Positions 1 through 10,242 of a DNA stretch of 64,000 nt are shown here, in pieces. Source of the stretch: Lineus longissimus (taxonomy: Eukaryota; Nemertea; Pilidiophora; Heteronemertea; Lineidae); NCBI RefSeq assembly GCF_910592395.1, contig NC_088324.1, positions 4,616,953 through 4,680,952 on the forward strand, in the 5' to 3' direction. Within the stretch, counting starts at the first letter, position 1. Every line of letters begins with the position of its first letter. The notes under the pieces are model-generated. The model was not told where the DNA came from. It made no database searches and saw nothing but the letters and a program-made list of their open reading frames with translations. A program made the position numbers and the translations under genes.

Positions 1-263
1 CTTCTAACATCTTCAGTTCATTCCATCTGAATCTTTTCTTGGCCTCCATGTTTACAGTGGTGTGGCTGGAGGTGTCCCGGGTCCTATGCGTCCCGGGTCC
101 TATGTGTCCCAGATCCCTTTCTCGTGATTCTGGCCTTGTCACCATCTCATTCTCAAGTGGAGTCGACGAATTCATCAAATCATGGACAAACTACATGTAT
201 CTGCGATATTTGTACTTTTTATTTAAAAAACAAAATCAAAGAAAATGATTCACAATGATTCTG

Positions 264-446
264 ACACTCTAAAAGCTGGGAACATTTTTAGAACCTTTTA
301 AGCACATCTTTCGAACACTTATAGAACACTCGAACACCCGGTGTTCTTTAAATGTTCGAAAGATGTTCTGAAAACGTTCTAAAATCAAATGTTCTCAATT
401 TCTGGACAAGAAATTGTTCTAAAAATGTTCCAAGTTTTTAGAGTGT
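264..446. mobile_element. Palindromic MITE inside the MULE
   Basis: Nearly the whole 183 bp folds on itself. The left end ACACTCTAAAAGCTGGGAAC is matched, inverted, by the right end (RC ACACTCTAAAAACTTGGAAC), and the arms continue through repeated GTTCTAAAA and TTCGAAAGATGTTC words to a centre near 340. It has no coding capacity. No clear target duplication was found, so the superfamily is open. Confidence 0.6.
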
Positions 447-822
447 AGATAAAACTTTCATATACGCAAGTATGGCAATACAATGTAAACAGAAGTGAAG
501 GCCCCATCCTCATGATCAATCACAGGCAACAAAAAGAATAACTAACCGAAAAATAAACGACCCTTCTGTGTCCGATACCGAATTACAAATGGAAAGGGCT
601 CGCCCAGTCCTTACTATGTCCACAAATCAGTTGGTTTAGCACTTGAATATAAAAATCAACCTTTTAAACAAAATGCAACGCATAATATTTGGTGCGTTAC
701 CAAACTCAATACAGTGTACTGAGTGTACTACACAATTACCATGTTTTTTAATGAAATATTTACTGCTACAGTAGGCAGCGAATGACTCAGTCCAGTTACA
801 ACTCGGCTTCAACGTCCTGCAT

Positions 823-1082
823 CTAATGATATCCGACGCAGTGAGAAACTGCCTGCCAGTATGAGTCAAGGTCTCTCTCTCCATTCACGTACTGGTCTTT
901 TAGCCGCTGAAGTCTTGCTTCTAGCTGTCTCCATTTCCGTCTTCGCGGTGGAGGTGCATCTCCTAGGTCTGCAGAATTAATGGAACTTTCGACGTTGGCC
1001 TGGATGTCCCTAAGATGCCTAATGAACGTCCACAGCGACGGGTGTTTGACAACAACTGTGTCATTCAACACTCTGTGGTAAC
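823..1082 (-). CDS. MULE transposase, exon 2 (C-terminal end)
   Basis: Begins after a T-rich acceptor ending CACAG (1087-1083). It joins in frame with exon 1 through a 532-bp intron (1083-1614), with a codon split across the junction. The product reads VVVKHPSLWTFIRHL, the helical segment that follows the NN-E-H motif in MULE transposases, and ends in a basic, Arg-rich tail before the stop at 823-825. The exon assignment rests on GT-AG sites and continuity of the family motif. No transcript evidence is available. Confidence 0.75.
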
Positions 1083-1361
1083 CTGTGAAAAAAAACACCA
1101 ACTTTAATTGCAAATTGAAGTGCAGTATCAGAGAAACTTACCAAATGCAGTCATCAGTTCATAACTTCTATCGATTTTTTTATTGCAGTGGGCACCCTTT
1201 GGGTATTTGAGATAATATCATACCAGATGAGTTTTTTATTTGACCTATTTTTCTACTTTAATTACACTTCACATTTTTTAGGTTTGTGCGAAGCTGCCGT
1301 ATATCATTCTGAACATATTATCAGGGTACTTAGTGCTCGGTCCCTTGCAGAAACATTGGAT

Positions 1362-1581
1362 TATAGTGGAGATGGGGTAAGATGGGACATGGGGCAAAAT
1401 GGGACAGCGAGGACGCATTTTTCATGACGAAAATGAAACACCCTCGCATTTAAACTCGTGTATGTTGTCAAGTATGGTTTGTGCCAACATTTAGAGCAAG
1501 AAATCGTTTGATAGTTCTTATATTTGTGGAGTTATTTTGCCCTTAACTCTCAAGTGTCCCATCTTACCCCACCCTACTATA
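1362..1581. mobile_element. TA-flanked MITE in the MULE intron
   Basis: About 220 bp with TIRs sharing GGGGTAAGATGGGACA (1373-1389) and its inverse (1555-1571). TATAGT on the left and ACTATA on the right place the ends next to TA dinucleotides, the target preference of mariner/Tc1-type MITEs. It lies wholly within the transposase intron (1083-1614), so it would be removed by splicing. No ORF belongs to it. Confidence 0.6.
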
Positions 1582-1614
1582 AGTCCTGATTGTTCAGGAT
1601 GGCTGTGTACTTAC

Positions 1615-2830
1615 TTTCCAAGTTGTTGTTTGTACGCAAGCCCATGTTCCTCTCATACACATTCCAGAGGGCTGGCGGGAAAGTTCCATTTACGTAGGTA
1701 TTCATGATGTATGCGAAAAAGTCCATCAGGGCAGGATACCTGTTAATGAGATTGGTCGTTCTCCTTGCAGTACGCAGCAAATTGAAGTTCATTTGCATGA
1801 TTGGCATAGGGAGGTAACCAAGAGACATAACTTTCCGAATGCATTTCCTCAGACGGCGGTTACGACGGTAGGGCACCGCCAATCCCAGCTCTTGAACTCT
1901 TCTCCAAAGATTTTGGGTGAAGTGGAAGTAGCACCCGCGAACATCTGCATTGGGGAGCTCGGTTTCAACTGCATTGATCAGTGCCTGCTCGAAGTCGCAT
2001 ATTACTATTTGCGGTTGCCAGCGACGATGAGTGATGAGGCGAACTTGTCTCTTGACGGCCGTCAAAACTTGTCTGTAACAGCCGATATTTCTGTTAGCCA
2101 TGAGCACTGTTACCAATGGCACAATCCAACCACGGTAACGCCCAATGATGGTGAAGAACTGTACATATGGGCGTGGGCAACATCGGAATGTACCATCCAT
2201 GTATATTTCACGGCACTGCTGCAATGCTGTTAAATTGGCGTCCGGAGCAAAAAGAGCGATTCCCAAGTCATTGTCTTGGTGTAGAAGAAACCTCTCCTGT
2301 AGCCATGTTTCAGCCCACTGTCCTTCTATTACAACATCCTCCACTTCTACGGGAATCTCTGGGAGTTGGCTTACTCTCGTGCGATTCAAGACTGTTCTGA
2401 ATGAATGGTAAGCTTCGACCCTAGGGGGCCGATCTCCACCTCCCTGAACCGGATGGCGCTGCATTCTTGCAACCGCAGCATTATATACCTGTTTTATTGG
2501 GGCTGTAGGATTGTCAATCACATCACGTTTCATAGTTTCTCTTACTTCGGATCTTTCCACCATTCTGTCATCAGGTTCGTGGCAGTGTTCCTCACGGAGC
2601 AAAATTCGGGGGTCTATTTCATTACCTGCACCTTCTGGATTGAAGTTATCAGTCCTAAGACGGGCTTGGCATGTACCCCTCCTCCAACAACGCCAGTTGA
2701 TTGTTTCTTCATTCACCCGGTGTCTTTGATATCGGTATCCATCTATTACCAAAATCAGGCCGCCTCTTTCACCTGCAATAATTTTTGCCATGACGTAGTG
2801 CGACTTCGACGTAGTGTGACTTTGGCACAA
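1615..2830 (-). CDS. MULE transposase, exon 1 (FLYWCH + MULE DDE domain)
   Basis: Cut-and-paste transposase of the surrounding MULE. An N-terminal FLYWCH-type zinc-binding region (about residues 22-86: W46, C48, C54, then the HCH near 82-84) precedes a MULE catalytic domain with YMDGTF (D212) and VICDFEQ (D279) and the family's GCYFHFTQNLWRR segment (C300, H303). Translation can start at 2830 or at an internal Met 13 codons later; the sequence does not decide. The reading frame is open to a strong donor, GTAAGT, at 1614-1609. The open frame continues a little into the intron, but only splicing to 1082 completes the family's conserved NNNLES...H region. No internal stops are seen, so it may still be functional. 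Confidence 0.85.
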
Positions 2831-3223
2831 CTATTGGTACACGATAAAACAAATCACTGCGTGCCGTGTATGCAGATGAGATTCCCCGAAACGGTACTCG
2901 CTACACAGAGCAGTTTCAGTTTCAGTTAACCCTCTCGGGCCGGAACGATGACCTAAATCGACACACGCTCATTCAATTGCAACGACTAATGTAGCGTAGC
3001 TCGAAACGATGGCGCAGTGATCATTTTTTCTGTGTGGAGTGATCATTTTTTCTGTGTGGGCATTAGAAGTTGGAGAAACGTTTTTGGAGGAAATATTAAT
3101 TCCGGACCGAAAAAGTTAAAGTTGGCGAAAGTTGGCTAGGGACACATACGACCCGGGACGCATAGGACCCGGGATGCATAGGACCCGGGACGCATAGGAC
3201 CCGGGACACATAGGGACGACCCC

Positions 3224-3953
3224 GTGTGGCTGTGCATGTAGACTAGTGCCATGTGATGGGGAAAACCCAGTGCAGTGACAGAACCAGGATTCACTGAAGC
3301 TATACCATGAAATTACTCGAGGATTACTCTGTAGTTACTAGAGGGTTATTCTAGAGTATACTTTGGGTATACCCTCTAGTATACTCAGGGTTAACCTGAG
3401 CCCTTTACCCCGAGCTGAAGTAAACTCTGAGTAAACTTTACTTTTACTTTATCAGATTTTACTCAAAACTTGACCTCACCCATTGACTCTTCTCTCCTTG
3501 GATCGATTGGTGGTTGTCAACGGTCCATCGGTGGAAGGCGTTGCTCGCAACTTGTTGTCTGGCTGGTGAGACAATTGGTCTGGTGAGATGAGGTGAGATG
3601 AAGTGAGATAATTGGTGAAAGTGCGATAGATGGTCTCAGTGCTGAGATGTTTCAAATGGAATAAAAACCTGGAAAAAAAAGGTTAGAAAAATGAAATGGT
3701 ATTGGTAGAACTTTACAATGACAATGCAATATTAAGGGTACACCACAGGCTCCACCATTTTGGCTAGAGCGTGAAATCTTAAAGCAATTAGAACTCCTTC
3801 AAAATTAGGTCAATATCAATTTCAAGGGTGGGATTAATTATGGATGCATTATACATGCACTGACATGACTGATGTGCACCAATATTATAGTTTGTAATAG
3901 CAAAATTGCCAGCTATCAAAATCAGATGATTGCACATTCTACAGTCTGTCCAG
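3224..3953. other. Intergenic, no gene seen
   Basis: Between the MULE and the Gypsy element. It holds the right-hand MULE target duplication (3224-3232), a GGTTA/CTAGAG-rich low-complexity patch at about 3330-3420 and GAGATGA-type short repeats near 3580-3620. No ORF or RNA gene is supported. Confidence 0.6.
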
Positions 3954-4085
3954 TGTAAGTTCTTGTATAAATACGGAAGACTTGGATAACATTATGATTG
4001 GTTTTATTGGTACTCAGCCATGTTGTAACATCCGGTGGTGACACCTGGTGTTAAGGATTAGACCTAAACGTCTTGTCTCATTACA
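3954..4085 (-). repeat. Gypsy 3' LTR
   Basis: 132 bp, TGTAAGTTCTTG... to ...TCTCATTACA as read on the plus strand. It matches 6346-6477 except at about two positions. The polypurine tract adjoins it at 4086-4097, which makes this the 3' LTR of a minus-strand element. Confidence 0.85.
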
Positions 4086-4568
4086 TCCTTCCCTTTTCGA
4101 AAGAAGATACACTAAGTATGAACTGTCAAAACTTCAAAACATTTTAAACTGAAACTATGGTCCAAATGTCTGAACACTTAAACTTTAAACTAGACTCTGA
4201 ATCATTTAAATGATAACGATTGCTCTGAATCACACTACCTAAATAAAGATACTAATATTGTCCATATCAATGAATACTATCAAAAGTCTGTAACCAAAAG
4301 AAAGTGATTTCTACCACTACAAATATATAGGCACACTATTATGCAGTTAAGCAAAAGTCAAAAGTGAGTGGTTGCTGAATATATATCGGTACCACTACTG
4401 CAAAGTTATATGCGCAGTCTATAGGTGAAAATCAAAACATTCATGTTTTACACAATGACTTTGAGACTTGAAATCAAAGCACATTAACGAACACAGTCTT
4501 TGAAACGCGTGGGATCGTCCTGACCTAGTTACAACCTGTTTGGCAGTCTGTGGTATTGCGGGTTGCGT

Positions 4569-5669
4569 TTATTTCCACCAAACGTTTACAGACTCTGACC
4601 AGATTGCGGTCATGATCGTCAGAATCATCACCTGCGATGCTGGCGTTATGATGCCCTTCTCCACCATTTCCTCGAGTTTCTGCTTAAGTTTGTCCTTTAA
4701 AGCTAACGGCGCATTTCTAACTGGTCTAACTACAGGCGGCACACTTGGATCCAACTGGATTTTGTATTTTACGGGTAGTTTACCCAGCCCTCCATCAAAG
4801 ATTTCTGGAAAATCTTTCAATACCCCTGGTAGTTCAGGTTTTTTGCACGTTTTTGAATCAATCTGAAACACTTCTCGGCTAAGTGCAAGTAGGCCTAGTT
4901 TTAGGCTGTCTTGAATTCCCAATAGGGTACTGACATCCTTGTCAACGATGTGAAATTCCACTGAATGGAATGTGCTACGATGCACACAATGTAGTTTAGC
5001 GACGCCCACTGTTTTAGTGGCATTTCCACCAAAGCCTACTGGTGTACATATTTTGACCACATCTAATTTGCCTTTGAGGCAGCGCAATTTGACTAAACTC
5101 ATGACGTTACACTTAGCACCTGTATCGATTTTGACTTTTGTTTTCACGTTATTGAGTAACAACACAGTATGGATATCCTCCTTCTGAGAATTATGCGACT
5201 CTTCTACGGTTTCAATATAGAATGTATCACTGCTTTCCTCAGAATCATGCGAAAATTGCACTTCTTTCACAAATTTGCCACTTTTACGCGGATAGGCCCC
5301 GGTTTTACTACTACTAGCACTTTGCGATGCACGGCACACTGATTGAAAATGATTCAACTTAAAACATTTCTTACACTGCTTGCCATAAGCGGGGCAATCG
5401 GAACGATTTTTCCCTGTGAGCTGCTGATATCCACAATTTCCACATTTCCAATCTGTTCTCTCCGTTCGAAATCCTGGTTTCGTCGATCTTCCTCGGTTAT
5501 GCATCTTGTGTTGAGCAACGATAAAGAAGTCAACATCGTGAAATGGAAAAACGCATCTCCTTTGCGTCTCGTTCAGAAACTTCATGGATCTGACCCAGCC
5601 GGACAGCTTTCTCGAGAGTGAGGTCCGTTTCCCGTAGTAGGATCTTGCGTACATTATCTCGGTGTACAC
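4569..5669 (-). CDS. Gypsy nucleocapsid-protease with truncated RT
   Basis: A 366-residue frame overlapping gag. It contains a CX2CX4HX4C zinc knuckle (C99, C102, H107, C112), a second cysteine cluster just before it, and an aspartic protease active site DTGA (182-185). It then has the linker that leads into reverse transcriptase in Gypsy polyproteins, ending at EKGIITPASQ near residue 345. The frame then runs into unrelated 3' sequence, so the palm (YxDD), RNase H and integrase are absent. The protein cannot support reverse transcription by itself; mobilisation would need help from an intact relative. Confidence 0.75.
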   Translation of the reverse strand: MYTEIMYARSYYGKRTSLSRKLSGWVRSMKFLNETQRRCVFPFHDVDFFIVAQHKMHNRGRSTKPGFRTERTDWKCGNCGYQQLTGKNRSDCPAYGKQCKKCFKLNHFQSVCRASQSASSSKTGAYPRKSGKFVKEVQFSHDSEESSDTFYIETVEESHNSQKEDIHTVLLLNNVKTKVKIDTGAKCNVMSLVKLRCLKGKLDVVKICTPVGFGGNATKTVGVAKLHCVHRSTFHSVEFHIVDKDVSTLLGIQDSLKLGLLALSREVFQIDSKTCKKPELPGVLKDFPEIFDGGLGKLPVKYKIQLDPSVPPVVRPVRNAPLALKDKLKQKLEEMVEKGIITPASQVMILTIMTAIWSESVNVWWK

Positions 5670-6144
5670 CTATCACAATTCTATCTCGAATCATTTGTTC
5701 GTTCAGATCCCCAAACTGACAGGAACTGGCTTTATTCTTTAGATCAGATAGGAAAGTTACAAATGCTTCCCCATCCTTCTGTATTCGAGAATTAAACTTA
5801 AATCGTTCTAGAGTAATGTTCGTGCAAGGATCACAAAGTTCGGCAAACTTTCTTTTTAGGACATCTGGGTCATTGGGAGTCTCTGCTTCTACAGCTGGAA
5901 GATCATCTCCCCCGGCAGGATTGGGCCTTGCAGGCTTAGCTGGAGCATAGTTGAATGCACGTTCTCTTTCTATCGCTTCCGAGCCTGCTAAGTTTAGTAG
6001 GATTGCAGCCTTCACTGCATTAGCCTTGTCATTGTATCCTGCATTCACAAATATATCATACTCTCGTTCAAAGATGCGCCAGTTTTCGGCAACATTCCCC
6101 TCAAATGACAGCTGGGTTGGCTTTCGAAGACCCGATTCCGCCAT
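5530..6144 (-). CDS. Gypsy gag, N-terminal part
   Basis: A 204-residue capsid-like ORF starting at the first ATG after the 5' LTR. It has the retrotransposon gag region typical of this class: a WRIFEREYDIF segment near residue 22, a QKDGEAFVTFLSDLKNKASSC helix near 122 and a MIRDRIVIGV segment near 150. This ORF stops after a basic region, and the nucleocapsid and protease continue in the overlapping frame (5530-5669). The shift could be a programmed frameshift or a mutation; a single copy cannot tell. Confidence 0.75.
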   Translation of the reverse strand: MAESGLRKPTQLSFEGNVAENWRIFEREYDIFVNAGYNDKANAVKAAILLNLAGSEAIERERAFNYAPAKPARPNPAGGDDLPAVEAETPNDPDVLKRKFAELCDPCTNITLERFKFNSRIQKDGEAFVTFLSDLKNKASSCQFGDLNEQMIRDRIVIGVHRDNVRKILLRETDLTLEKAVRLGQIHEVSERDAKEMRFSISRC

Positions 6145-6345
6145 GTTAGCGTATTACAATCTACAGTGTTCATGTACGTGCGTGTAAAATGTATACAGTG
6201 GGTATGCATGCAGAGCCGTGATTTGCGAGCGGGGAATCAGTGTCTCTTAGAGTACTTTGGGCTTGAGTTTTTCTTCCTAAGCGATGTTATACGATCCTTA
6301 GGGAACTTATCTTCAGCTTTAGTAAGCTACCATCTTCTGACACCA

Positions 6346-6477
6346 TGTAAGTTCTTGTATAAATACGGAAGACTTGGATAACATTATGATGGGTTTTATT
6401 GGTACTCGGCCATGTTGTAACATCCGGTGGTGACACCTGGTGTTAAGGATTAGACCTAAACGTCTTGTCTCATTACA
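6346..6477 (-). repeat. Gypsy 5' LTR
   Basis: Second copy of the 132-bp LTR. The adjoining minus-strand sequence from 6345 begins TGGTGTCAGAAG, a tRNA-complementary primer site starting with the usual TGG. The gag start codon follows about 200 bp downstream at 6144. Confidence 0.85.
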
Positions 6478-6490
6478 TCAAGAGTGTGCC

Positions 6491-6940
6491 AGGTAATTAC
6501 ACTTGTTTATATACATACCTATACTGACTGTGGACTTCAGCAGCTATTAACCAGGTCTGGGGGGAAAGACAATCAAGAGTACACAACTCAATGAACTGCG
6601 GAGGATACAGTAGATAACAACTGAAAAGAAAAATCATAAATTGCATGGTTTAGCTCTACTAGTGTGATAAGTGATTGTTGAAAATAAAAATAATCATGTT
6701 GAAATGTTTCATTTCCGGATGCAGACTGGGCGGGGCTAATAATATAGACCAGGTAATTGCACTTGTTTTATAGCCTATGTACATACCTATACTATACTGA
6801 CTATACGGACTTCAGCAGCTATTAACCAGGTCTGGGAAAGACAATCAAGAGTACACAACTCAATGAACTGCGCAGGATACAATAGATAACAACTGAAAAG
6901 AAAAATCATGAATTGCATGGTTTAGCTAATAATATAGACC
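6491..6940. repeat. Imperfect tandem duplication, ~260-bp offset
   Basis: GGTAATTACACTTGTTT at 6492 and GGTAATTGCACTTGTTT at 6752 begin two copies of the same sequence (CAGCTATTAACCAGGTCTGG, AAGACAATCAAGAGTACACA, and so on). Both copies end with GCTAATAATATAGACC (6735-6750 and 6925-6940); the second lacks about 70 bp. No gene is seen in 6478-7964. A GGCCTA-rich patch occupies about 7030-7125. Confidence 0.75.
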
Positions 6941-8156
6941 AATGTCAATAGCCTATTCACCTCTTCAGAATAAAAATATTAACATGTTGTCGTTCAATAA
7001 ATCTAGCACTTAACTTAGTTTGGTTAGTAGAAGGCCTAACCATGCTAACCAAGGTAGGCCTAGGCCTAGTAGTAGGCCTAACCATGCTGCTAACCATGGT
7101 GTCGGTAGGCCTACCATGTTCCATGCCTACCCTAACCCATCAATTAATTTATTTCAAAATGGAACTCTGCATGGTCCGACAATTCATTTGGAAGCGATTG
7201 CATTGCATTTAATCATAATCATCATGTCAATGACGTATAAAATCATTGTCGTGGAATTTTCATCCATATAACCTACATACAGCAGTATAGCCTATAGCTG
7301 ATAGTAGGACAGTCACCATGGTCACTGACACAGTGACAGCAGCAGTGCACGTGTGTGCACAAGCCTCTATGCACATGCATGCGTGATTGCCGTGAACAAA
7401 CCAAGTAGGCTACATGTCATGATGTACAGGTCTACTACACACGTCCACGTGGACCGTGGTGTAGCCTAGGCCTCAGTAGGTACAACACTGAGTGACTGAC
7501 TGACAGGGATATTTTTCCTCCATTGATCACAGCAATCAATCGACAAAATCATGCACTCTCATCTGACGTAATCAGCGGTTTAAAAATATACTCCGACTCT
7601 CGATATTTCAAACCCCTGATGAAATCCATGCCTTTTTTTGGGTTGATAGCGTTAGAAACAAATGCGCCCAATTAGAGCGCCGCTTGCATCTGATGAGGCT
7701 CTGAAAGTTATCAACCACGAATCCAGGAACTAATGTTTCAAGATACACAATCGATTGTACATGCTATTGCACGTATTTGCTTAGGTCCAAGGTAGATCAT
7801 GAGCGCGTGGATGACACGTGAACATCGCTATGAAAGATGCATTTTCATTGGTTGCTATTTTAAGACCATGAGGTAATTTTTATGATAATCATGCATTTTC
7901 AAGGGCTCTTCGTTGAATCACGCGTCCCCCGCTGCAAACTGTAGACTTCAGACTGGTAACGGCATTAACCCATATGTGCATGGCTACGGCCTACGCCGTA
8001 GACCAAACAAAGGCTGAAATTGCATGGATACGGAATTCCCCGTATCGTTTTTAACAGTTCGAACAGTTCTAAATAGCGGTGTTTTGTCCAGCTTTTTGCT
8101 TCACGTAGATGTTTGTGCTGCAGTTCAGTGTGTGTGAATGTTGATGTGTGTACAAA

Positions 8157-10242
8157 ATGTATAATAGCAGCAGTAGTGACTCGGATGATGATATCCCCTT
8201 GGCCCTTTGCAAAAGGATTTATGACCAGAATACGAGGGCTGCTACTGCTCTGAACCGGGGGGGAACTTTCTGGGATATTCTCAGATTCAGGTTCTGATTT
8301 GCCATCAGATGACGATTTTGATAATGATATAGGCCTGGACCAAGTAGCTGACAATACTAGGTATAATACCGATAGTGATGGTGGTAGCCCCAGGCCCGGG
8401 CCTAGTGGTAATGGTGCACTCAGGAATGGTGATGCCAACCAAATGTCATCCACTGATTCTGCTAACTCTGACAACAATGCCTATGGGGTTGCAAGTGATA
8501 ATAGTTTTGATGGTGGTATGGATCCTAGCAGTAGCAGTACAGACACTGAAGATAATCAACCTTTGATTCAGCCGCCAGCTCGGGGCCGTCAACCAGGGCG
8601 AGGGAGAGGACGAGGTCGACTGCCAGGAAGACAAGGGGCTCGAGTGCGAGATGTAGCTCCCCCTCCTAGGGTATGGACTCACAGATTGGAAAATGTTGTT
8701 CCTAAAAGGTATACAGGTCCGGCTAAAGGGCCTACCGCAGACTTTTCTGCTTTGAATGTGACACAGACATTTCAGCTCTTGTTCACCGATACTTTCCTTG
8801 ATGAAATAGTCCACCTAACAAACAAGAATTATGAAACAAAGAAACGAAATGAGCCACGTAAGAACAAAACAAACATGGAGCCTCTTACTAGAAATGAATT
8901 GAAGTCCTGGTTTGGTGTGATCATTGCTATGGGGCTTGTGCCACTCAAGGGGAGGATCAGAAAATACTGGACCAAATCCCATAAGCTGACAAGGATGATG
9001 GCTTTTCAAAAATATTTCCCATCAACAGATTTGAGATCATATTACGTTACATTCATTTTGTTGATGAAGAAACGGCCATTGTAGATAGAAACAATCCCAA
9101 CTATGACAAATTTTACAAAATACGTTACCTATTCAACTTCCTTGCACCCAAGTGGAGGGAAATCTATAATCCTGGGTCACATTCCTCAGTTGATGAAAGT
9201 ATGATCAAGGGGCAGGGGAGGATGCCTGCCAGGCAATTTATGAGAAATAAGCCTGCACGCTGGGGCCTAAAAAACTGGGTACTCGCTGAATCTTGACACT
9301 GGGTACATCCTGAACTGTGAGCTTTATGGTGGAAAGACAGCAGGAGCAGATAATAATTTCAATGCGCCAGGAGAGGTTGTGAAGAGGCTTGTCACACCCT
9401 ATGAAGGACAAGGAAGAACCATTGTTATGGATAACCTCTTTTCTAGTGTTGAATTGTTTGATAATCTATATCGAAGAGGCTTCATGGCTGTGGGGACTGT
9501 CAGGGAAAATAGGAAAAATATACCAAAAGAAACAACTGGAAAGAAAAAGCAAGCAGTCAAACGGCTTCAGCGGGGTGAGTCACTGTGGATGCAGTCCGGC
9601 TCCATGTTCTGCGTCACATGGAAAGACACCAAAGCAGTTTCTGTGCTTTCCACAGTGCCTGTTGAAAGAGCTACTACCCCAGTTACTAGAAATGTGAAAG
9701 TAAATGGCCGCTGGAACAAACTTGAAATCCCTAGGCCGAATATAATTGGGCTGTACAACACCAGTATGGGAGGTGTGGACCTTGCGGATAAAAAAATTGT
9801 ATGTTACAAGCGCCACCACAAAGGACTCACATTGTATCATAAAGTCCTATGGTATATGTCTGATATTTGTGTTTTGAACTCGTTCATTGTTTACAATGCA
9901 TCACACCCTCAAGATGCTCAGCTCACACTTTGAGAATTTCGGGAGGAGTTGAGTACTGGACTTGTGGGTGGTCGGTCATACCGCAAAACCCCTGATGCTG
10001 CTCCACGTAATGATGAACAACGCCGAGATCACACTCTGCAACATGCTCCTCAAAAAATGACAACTTCTGTGAATTGTAGAATTCACATGCAACGTTGTGA
10101 GACATCATATATTTGCAGGGTATGTGAGGTTAGAATGTGTCCTGATCCCTGTTTCTTTAGATACCATTACTTGGACAAGTTCGAGTATGATGATCCAGAT
10201 CGACGCAATAAACCAAAAGTCCGTAAGAAAATGAAAGTATAA
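8157..10242 (+). pseudogene. piggyBac transposase, decayed
   Basis: Probable start at ATG 8157 (MYNSSSSDSDDD, acidic as in PGBD proteins). Breaks: a shift at a 7-G run (8257-8263); a shift near 9030-9033; another near 9288-9295; and an in-frame TGA at 9931-9933. Despite these, the catalytic regions are clear: HSSVDESMIKGQGR near 9180-9220, VMDNLFSS at about 9425 and MGGVDLADK at about 9765, holding the three catalytic aspartates. A C-terminal cysteine-rich zinc finger (about 10076-10175, CX...CEVRMCPDPC) binds DNA or chromatin in this family. The N-terminal region has a Gly/Arg-rich stretch (about 8575-8660). The ORF at 8299-9084 is the longest uninterrupted piece. Confidence 0.85.

Larger units (their letters stand above)
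69..3223 (-). mobile_element. MULE (Mutator-like) DNA transposon
   Basis: Complete-looking Mutator-like element. Both ends carry tandem copies of a 16-bp unit built on CCCGGGTCCTATG: about 78-118 on the left and, in inverted orientation, 3136-3220 on the right, so the TIRs are themselves minisatellites. Identical 9-bp sequences GTGTGGCTG flank it at 60-68 and 3224-3232, as expected for the 8-10 bp target duplications of MULEs. The only substantial genes inside are the two transposase exons on the minus strand. Two smaller inverted-repeat elements are nested at 264-446 and 1362-1581. The ends were set from the target duplication and TIRs, not from alignment. Confidence 0.85.
3954..6477 (-). 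mobile_element. Internally deleted Gypsy-type LTR retrotransposon
   Basis: Two 132-bp direct repeats (3954-4085 and 6346-6477), each starting TG and ending CA on either strand, bound a 2.26-kb internal region coding on the minus strand. A primer binding site starting TGGTGTCAGAAG lies directly inside the 6346-6477 LTR. A purine tract AAAAGGGAAGGA lies directly inside the 3954-4085 LTR. Gag and protease remain; most of reverse transcriptase, RNase H and integrase are gone. The LTRs differ at only about two visible positions, so insertion was recent and the deletion may have been present when it inserted. Flanking 5-mers TCCAG and TCAAG are an imperfect target duplication. Confidence 0.85.

Noticed and set aside
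1793-2929. Plus-strand ORFs across the MULE transposase
   Set aside because: Antisense shadows of a clear FLYWCH/MULE coding exon.
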